Origin: an uncultured Actinomyces sp.
GTDB lineage: Bacteria; Actinomycetota; Actinomycetes; Actinomycetales; Actinomycetaceae
NCBI GenBank assembly: GCA_938028585.1
Contig: CALIZH010000249.1
Location: forward strand, 1 to 9,955
Direction: 5' to 3'
Length of the DNA stretch: 9,955 nucleotides
Shown: positions 6,655-9,955 of the stretch, one piece after another
How positions within the stretch are numbered: position 1 is the stretch's first letter
Layout: each line of letters starts with the position of its first letter
Program-made: the position numbers and the translations under genes
Notes under the pieces: model-generated
The model's database searches: none
What the model was told of the DNA's origin: nothing
What the model saw: the letters and a program-made list of their open reading frames with translations, nothing else

Positions 6655-6683
6655 TAAGGGCACGGCTTTGAGCCGTGCCCTTA
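6655..6683 (+). terminator. guaB terminator hairpin
   Basis: TAAGGGCACGGCT (6655-6667) pairs perfectly with AGCCGTGCCCTTA (6671-6683) over a 3-base loop. The rightward tail is only moderately T-rich (TTGCATTTGG). It lies 20 bases past the guaB stop, between convergent genes, and may stop transcription from both sides. Confidence 0.7.
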
Positions 6684-6696
6684 TTGCATTTGGGGC

Positions 6697-6783
6697 GAGT
6701 CCTTATTGCAGGGGCCAGCGACGGTACCAGTGGAGATGGGGGGAATCTCCACCGGTGTGTCCCTATTGCAGGGGCCAGCGGCG
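6697..6783. repeat. 27-bp direct repeat, 60-bp period, covering the exonuclease gene end
   Basis: Bases 6697-6723 and 6757-6783 match at 24 of 27 positions, sharing the 17-base core TATTGCAGGGGCCAGCG. The right copy is the true 3' end of the leftward exonuclease gene. Read leftward, both copies spell the codons for RWPLQ and then a stop (TAG in the real gene, TAA in the extra copy). A third, shorter relative, GTGCCCTTATTGCA (6675-6688), overlaps the terminator. The region appears to be a partial tandem duplication of the gene end. Confidence 0.75.
6726..6756. other. Hairpin between the two repeat copies
   Basis: ACCAGTGGAGAT (6726-6737) pairs with ATCTCCACCGGT (6745-6756), with one A.C mismatch and a G-rich 7-base loop. 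Read leftward it begins seven bases after the exonuclease stop codon, so it may terminate that transcript, though no T-run follows. The rightward order of hairpin, then GTGYCCYTATTGCA, also occurs at the guaB terminator. Confidence 0.5.
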
Positions 6784-7497
6784 ATCGATGTGTGTCTCCC
6801 TGCCCTTTGAACGCATGAAATTCTCGAAGTTTTCTGCCCAAGCTGCGTGGGCGTCCTTTTGGAAGGTGTGGATTTCCCGGCAGTCTTTAGATGCACAGTC
6901 CGGATATTTCCGAGCAATAGCAGCTAGGACATCAAGGGTCATGATGACGTCATATTCAGCGGTGTGTGCGTTTTCTGAAACAGGAACGCCGTAAGCCGCT
7001 GCCATCAACGACAGCTGCTTCTTTCCTTTGCGAAAGCGCTCAAGATGGCGGTCCAAGACCAAGGGGTCGATGATTGGTGCCGGTTCTGGGGTTCCAAGTC
7101 TGTCGCTGAGTGTTGGAAGCGAGTGACGGCGAAGCTCTTCTTCGAGCAAGGTGAGGTCGTAGCTTCCATTGAAGGCAATGACGGGGTAGCCCTGAGCCAT
7201 ATGTGCTGCCAATGCAGATGCGACTTCATTGAGAACTTCTTCAATGGGACGCCCATGACTGCGTGCGTGCTGGGTGGTAATGCCGTGGATTTGTGCAGCT
7301 GTGTCTGGGATATCCACGCCCGGATCAGCTAACCACGTCGTAATAGTGTCGGAATCCGGGGATCCAGATGCGCCTTCGCTGCGCAGAACCAGAGCGGTGC
7401 TGACAAGACGGTCGCGATGGGGATTGACGCCTGTCGTTTCGGTATCGAAGCCCAGCCAGGGGAGCTGAGCCCAAGAATGAGGGTGTGTGTCTGCCAT
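6763..7497 (-). CDS. DnaQ-like DEDDh 3'-5' exonuclease
   Basis: A 244-residue RNase T/DnaQ-fold nuclease that removes 3'-terminal nucleotides using two metal ions. All catalytic positions are seen: D18 and E20 in GFDTETTGV (Exo I), D114 in FNGSYDLTLLEEEL (Exo II), and H178 and D183 in AHTAEYDV (Exo III, the His variety). The QIHGITT segment (69-75) is also typical. The C-terminal 60 residues are charged and helical and end in DRRWPLQ, where actinobacterial relatives also tend to have a WP motif. It is a free-standing domain rather than part of a polymerase, so it may act in DNA repair, proofreading in trans or nucleic-acid turnover. The start at 7497 fits the family, but no Shine-Dalgarno is visible; CACACT ends six bases before the ATG, which could make it leaderless. 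It converges on guaB. Confidence 0.92.
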   Translation of the reverse strand: MADTHPHSWAQLPWLGFDTETTGVNPHRDRLVSTALVLRSEGASGSPDSDTITTWLADPGVDIPDTAAQIHGITTQHARSHGRPIEEVLNEVASALAAHMAQGYPVIAFNGSYDLTLLEEELRRHSLPTLSDRLGTPEPAPIIDPLVLDRHLERFRKGKKQLSLMAAAYGVPVSENAHTAEYDVIMTLDVLAAIARKYPDCASKDCREIHTFQKDAHAAWAENFENFMRSKGRETHIDRRWPLQ

Positions 7498-7561
7498 GAC
7501 TTAAGTGTGCATCAGCGCGCTGTCATTTGTGTCCAGTTTTTCACTTCACCGCACATAAAAG

Positions 7562-7589
7562 TGTCCCGCTTCGACGAAGAAGCGGGACA
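7562..7589 (-). terminator. Rho-independent terminator, leftward
   Basis: TGTCCCGCTTC (7562-7572) pairs with GAAGCGGGACA (7579-7589), an 11-bp stem with a 6-base loop. Read leftward it is followed by CTTTTATG. It lies about 20 bases past the stop of the small leftward ORF and about 65 bases before the exonuclease start, so it marks the end of a separate transcript. Confidence 0.75.
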
Positions 7590-7608
7590 GAACGGAACTG
7601 GCCAGTGA

Positions 7609-7794
7609 TCAGGGATGTAAAGGCAAGGGGAAGGAGAAACGCGTGTATGCGCAGGGCATCTGAGCGCGATCTCGTGACTCAAGCTTCCGGGTTGCGCGTT
7701 CGCTTGTACGGCGCGATACATCCTGACGATTACGGTTTTCCGTGCGTGAACTGCGTCGGAAATCCTTGGTAATGGCAGCTGCTGCTGTCAACAT
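7609..7794 (-). CDS. Small basic protein of unknown function
   Basis: A 61-residue ORF starting MLTAAAAITKDFRRSS and very rich in arginine (14 Arg, 2 Lys), hydrophilic in the middle and ending in a Pro/Phe/Leu-rich tail. I do not recognise it. It is supported by context: CAGGAGGT, a near-perfect ribosome binding site, lies four bases before the ATG, and a good intrinsic terminator follows the stop. No membrane segment or signal peptide is visible, and one cysteine is present. It could be a nucleic-acid-binding microprotein, or a leader peptide or ORF riding on a regulatory RNA, since the predicted transcript has a leader of about 250 bases. It is the only leftward gene directly between the exonuclease and guaB3. 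The coding call is likely but unproven. Confidence 0.6.
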   Translation of the reverse strand: MLTAAAAITKDFRRSSRTENRNRQDVSRRTSERATRKLESRDRAQMPCAYTRFSFPLPLHP

Positions 7795-7905
7795 GGTGAC
7801 CTCCTGCGGATCAAATGACGAACACCGGTAGTAGGTGTATCTCTGTGATGACATACACAGTGTGCCTGTCTGCTCAGTCTGTTTCAAGTGTTTGGTGACG
7901 TTGCT

Positions 7906-7930
7906 TTTTCCCTTTCAGTTCAAGGGAAAA
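7906..7930. repeat. 9-bp inverted repeat in the guaB3/small-ORF gap
   Basis: TTTTCCCTT (7906-7914) and AAGGGAAAA (7922-7930) are exact complements with a 7-base loop. On the leftward transcript this hairpin would lie about 110 bases before the small ORF. Neither strand shows a T-tail suited to termination. Confidence 0.5.
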
Positions 7931-7936
7931 TAGTGA

Positions 7937-7972
7937 TTGGGTAAAGGTGAGGAAGTGGTGAAGTTTACCCAA
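7937..7972. repeat. 9-bp inverted repeat with 18-base spacer
   Basis: TTGGGTAAA (7937-7945) and TTTACCCAA (7964-7972) are exact inverted copies. The half-site spacing is about 27 bp centre to centre, and the spacer is purine-rich with two GGTGA copies. It may be a protein-binding dyad or a stem in the small-ORF leader. The adjacent 7980-8030 is strikingly AT-rich. Confidence 0.5.
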
Positions 7973-8049
7973 GGCCACCTCATAAAGAGAATAAAATTAA
8001 AGTAAAATTTTTGGGTTTTTTACCATGTGTCCACAGGCGTTTGTGATCG

Positions 8050-8078
8050 AATGTAAAACCGTATCGTCATGTAGACAA
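8050..8078 (-). promoter_or_regulatory. Candidate leftward promoter of the small-ORF transcript
   Basis: Read leftward, TTGTCT (8078-8073), a 17-base spacer and TACATT (8055-8050) form a reasonable promoter that would start RNA near 8043. The leader to the small ORF would be about 250 bases and contain both inverted repeats. The 7795-8173 gap contains no other gene that I can support, and no recognised riboswitch or RNA family. Confidence 0.4.
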
Positions 8079-8161
8079 TATGTGAAATTCCTTACATTAA
8101 GCGAGTGGGTAGGCTTCGTGTCTTCCGCCCCTTGGTGACGCATCCAATGAGGTTGTGCGAC

Positions 8162-8173
8162 TAGAATGGCGGC
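8162..8173 (+). promoter_or_regulatory. Predicted leaderless promoter of guaB3
   Basis: TAGAAT (8162-8167) is one mismatch from TATAAT and is followed by exactly six bases (GGCGGC) before the ATG at 8174. There is no proper Shine-Dalgarno. The arrangement is the same as at guaB. A standard -35 at 17 bases is not visible. Confidence 0.6.
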
Positions 8174-9295
8174 ATGGCTAACGAGGTCGAAATTGGTCGG
8201 GGAAAACGTGGTCGTCGGGCGTACACCTTGGATGACATTGCACTAGTTTCGGCGCGTCGGACCAGGGATCCTGCGGACGTGAATGTTGGCTGGCAAATCG
8301 ATGCGTATCACGTCGACGTCCCTATTATGGCCGCACCTATGGACTCGGTGATGAGTCCCGACACTGCGATCCTCTTTGGCAAACTCGGCGGAATTGGGGT
8401 CCTGGATCTGGATGGATTGTGGACTCGCTACGAAAACCCTCAGCCAATTTTGGACGAAATCGCGCAACTACCTGCAGATGGCTCGATTGCGCGTTTGCAG
8501 CAGATCTATTCCGCCCCCATTCAAGAAGACCTCATCACCGAACGTTTGCAATATATTCGCAAGGCGGGTGTCGTTGTCGCCGGAAAACTCTCGCCGCAGC
8601 GTACCCAGCGCTACTGGCGTGCAGTTGTCGAGGCCGGGGTGGACCTCTTCGTCATCCGTGGGACTACCGTTTCGGCCGAGCATGTTTCATCGCGCGCGGA
8701 GCCTCTGAACCTTAAACGTTTCATTTATGAACTCGATGTTCCGGTGATCGTTGGCGGCGTCTCAACAGATACCGCTGCCCTGCACCTCATGCGAACCGGC
8801 GCCGCAGGTATTTTGGTCGGCTTTGGAGGGGGAGCGGCGCATGCAACGCGCCAGTCTCTTGGAGTCCATGCGCCTATGGCGACGGCCATCGCAGATGTTG
8901 CTGCAGCGCGTCGTGATTACATGGATGAATCGGGTGGCCGTTATGTCCACGTGATTGCAGACGGTGGAATTGGGCGCTCTGGTGATATGACACGTGCGAT
9001 TGCCTGTGGAGCGGACGCAGTGATGATGGGTGCGGCCCTGGCTCGTGCTGAAGAAGCTCCCGGACGTGGGTGGCATTGGGGATCCGAGGCCACGCACCCA
9101 GAGCTTCCGCGAGGGCATCGCGTTCGCGTGGGGACCTCGGGTACCTTCAGCGAGATTCTCTATGGGCCATCAACGCGGGCGGATGGAACGCTCAACTTCA
9201 TTGGCGCGCTTAAGCGGACAATGGCCTCGACGGGCTATTCGGAAGTGAAGGACCTGCAGAAGGCCGAAGTCGTTGTCAGCCCTTACTGGCGCTAA
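8174..9295 (+). CDS. guaB3: GuaB3 family IMP dehydrogenase-related protein
   Basis: A 373-residue single-barrel relative of IMP dehydrogenase, with no CBS domains, matching the actinobacterial GuaB3 family in length and motifs. Shared blocks include YTLDDIALV (17-25), MAAPMDSVMSPD, IGVLDLDGLWTRY and the phosphate site VIADGGIGRSGDM (260-272). The catalytic loop differs. Where GuaB has GPGSICTTR this protein has G218-G-G-A-A-H-A-T-R226, so the cysteine that attacks IMP is replaced, apparently by H223. The flap is short and lacks the Arg-Tyr dyad of GuaB. Classical IMP oxidation by a covalent intermediate is therefore unlikely here. GuaB3 proteins are usually encoded next to guaB; here the two are separated by two leftward genes. 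The ATG at 8174 is likely leaderless. Exact function is not established by sequence. Confidence 0.9.
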   Translation: MANEVEIGRGKRGRRAYTLDDIALVSARRTRDPADVNVGWQIDAYHVDVPIMAAPMDSVMSPDTAILFGKLGGIGVLDLDGLWTRYENPQPILDEIAQLPADGSIARLQQIYSAPIQEDLITERLQYIRKAGVVVAGKLSPQRTQRYWRAVVEAGVDLFVIRGTTVSAEHVSSRAEPLNLKRFIYELDVPVIVGGVSTDTAALHLMRTGAAGILVGFGGGAAHATRQSLGVHAPMATAIADVAAARRDYMDESGGRYVHVIADGGIGRSGDMTRAIACGADAVMMGAALARAEEAPGRGWHWGSEATHPELPRGHRVRVGTSGTFSEILYGPSTRADGTLNFIGALKRTMASTGYSEVKDLQKAEVVVSPYWR

Positions 9296-9300
9296 TAGAT

Positions 9301-9332
9301 CTGGGTGGTGAACTTGAGCGTTCACCACCCAG
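9301..9332. terminator. Perfect 13-bp hairpin between convergent genes
   Basis: CTGGGTGGTGAAC (9301-9313) is exactly complementary to GTTCACCACCCAG (9320-9332) with a 6-base loop. It sits five bases after the guaB3 stop and 16 bases past the stop of the leftward membrane gene, the expected place for a bidirectional terminator. Neither side carries a T-run, the same design as 5054-5085. Confidence 0.7.
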
Positions 9333-9348
9333 AATGACAGGTGTTCAC

Positions 9349-9828
9349 CTATGCTGTCTTTTCGCTTTCCGAGCCAAAAGTCGGCGTGTGGGACTTGAGT
9401 TCTCCCATCCTGTATGGAAGGAAAAGGTCGGAGAGAAGCGTGCCTGTGAACAGCCATGGCAGTAGTGCTGGCGCTGTAATGACATCGCTGTATTCATTGA
9501 GGAATGCGCCAAAACTGGGCATTGCGTTCATCTGGAAGGTTCCAATCAGAACTCCCAGAGTTACGAATGGAATTGCAAAGTTGTAGGCGATCGCAATCCA
9601 ACGGATTGACCGTGAAAGCTGGACCAGATTCGCCAGCCTGAGGATCAATCCCGCAAGAGTCAACGCAAAGCCAATGATGATTCCCCACGCGAGTGGCTTG
9701 GAGAGCCACAACATCGGCTGATCGCTGAACATTCCCTTCAATGAAAAGACGATTCCAAGGGTGCCAAGGAAGAAAAAGACGTAGATCAAGCTATCGAGCG
9801 ATGATCTCTTCTCGTCGACGATTTTCAT
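9349..9828 (-). CDS. Four-helix membrane protein of unknown function
   Basis: A 159-residue protein with four predicted membrane segments at about 11-30, 45-66, 76-98 and 114-137. It has a short charged N-terminus (KIVDEKR) and a polar C-terminal tail rich in Ser, Glu and Thr. Loop residues include YRMGELK after the last helix. There are no cysteines, no conserved acidic or histidine pairs in the helices, and no family that I can name; the layout is that of small integral membrane proteins with no catalytic signature. The ATG at 9828 has AAGGA six bases upstream and is preferred to the in-frame GTG-type start at 9867, which lacks such a site. The gene converges on guaB3. Confidence 0.75.
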   Translation of the reverse strand: MKIVDEKRSSLDSLIYVFFFLGTLGIVFSLKGMFSDQPMLWLSKPLAWGIIIGFALTLAGLILRLANLVQLSRSIRWIAIAYNFAIPFVTLGVLIGTFQMNAMPSFGAFLNEYSDVITAPALLPWLFTGTLLSDLFLPYRMGELKSHTPTFGSESEKTA

Positions 9829-9928
9829 AGTGTGTCCTTGAAAGCAAAGATGAGAATTAGGTGCCAAGTTGGCGGTGGCGGAAAATCCGCGACGAAATCA
9901 CAGGTGGCATGCAGCGATTCTTTGGTGC

Positions 9929-9947
9929 ATCCGCGGATAATTATACT
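9929..9947. promoter_or_regulatory. Possible promoter elements near the window end
   Basis: Read leftward, 9945-9940 is a perfect TATAAT, which would give the membrane gene a leader of about 105 bases; its -35 would lie outside the window. Read rightward, TATACT (9942-9947) overlaps it, so a divergent promoter for a gene to the right is equally possible. The 10-bp palindrome ATCCGCGGAT (9929-9938) is directly adjacent. The bases 9829-9928 otherwise show nothing I can name. Confidence 0.4.
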
Positions 9948-9955
9948 TGAGCTCT

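Noticed and set aside
5402..6841. 479-codon open frame antisense to guaB
   Set aside because: It lies opposite a complete, certain guaB, is Arg/Thr/His-rich as expected of an antisense frame, has no ribosome binding site and resembles no family.
6668..6994. Rightward ORF with two PYCRGQRR copies resembling a zinc-ribbon
   Set aside because: The repeated peptide is the forward reading of the 27-bp DNA repeat, and the rest is antisense to the exonuclease gene.
7005..7332. Rightward and leftward frames inside the exonuclease gene
   Set aside because: The DEDDh motifs fix the true frame, and the others carry no motif or start signal.
7513..7522. CAGCGCGCTG palindrome before the exonuclease start
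   Set aside because: A 10-bp GC-rich palindrome can arise by chance, and it has no supporting promoter element at proper spacing.
8028..8036. GTGTCCACA, one mismatch from the actinobacterial DnaA box, in AT-rich DNA
   Set aside because: It is a single site without a cluster, and no dnaA, dnaN or other origin gene is near, so an origin is not supported.

Overview
The window looks like chromosomal DNA from a moderate-GC actinobacterium. The evidence is a WhiB-family iron-sulfur regulator, a paired guaB and guaB3 (a CBS-less IMP dehydrogenase paralogue typical of Actinobacteria), a lipid-anchor-free membrane DsbA with a CcdA-like partner, and start sites that look leaderless. Base composition and protein style suggest Actinomycetaceae (Actinomyces/Schaalia-like), but the genus is inference. 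I see no transposase, phage gene, CRISPR array, tRNA or rRNA. This is mostly core genome, and the interest lies in the intergenic regions.

Layout. Positions 1-71 are the 3' end of a rightward transcript: two stacked hairpins and a U-run. Next come decaying micro-repeats (157-246). A leftward two-gene operon follows, encoding a membrane-anchored DsbA-like thiol oxidoreductase (1091-1882) and a CcdA/DsbD-type electron carrier (240-1094), with a 4-bp overlap. A leftward WhiB3/WhiD-like gene (2051-2344) has its own terminator. Diverging from it across about 340 bp is a MerR regulator with a degenerate cobalamin-type domain (2689-3615). An AGE-family sugar isomerase/epimerase (3721-5013) comes next on the same strand.

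The second half is built around purine synthesis. guaB (5117-6634) and guaB3 (8174-9295) both read rightward. Between them, on the opposite strand, lie a DEDDh exonuclease (6763-7497) and a small basic ORF (7609-7794) with a strong ribosome binding site, a long AT-rich leader and a good terminator. Both gua genes have a TAnnnT -10 box six bases before ATG and no Shine-Dalgarno sequence, so they are predicted leaderless. A leftward four-helix membrane protein of unknown function (9349-9828) converges on guaB3 through a perfect 13-bp stem hairpin.

How they fit together: DsbA/CcdA form a disulfide-forming or isomerising couple at the membrane, and the WhiB protein is a redox-responsive regulator nearby. 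GuaB makes XMP from IMP for GTP synthesis. GuaB3 appears to lack the catalytic cysteine and may be regulatory or have another activity. The least explained parts are the small-ORF transcription unit at 7562-8078, the 60-bp-period duplication of the exonuclease gene tail at 6697-6783, and several well-formed dyads in promoter regions.
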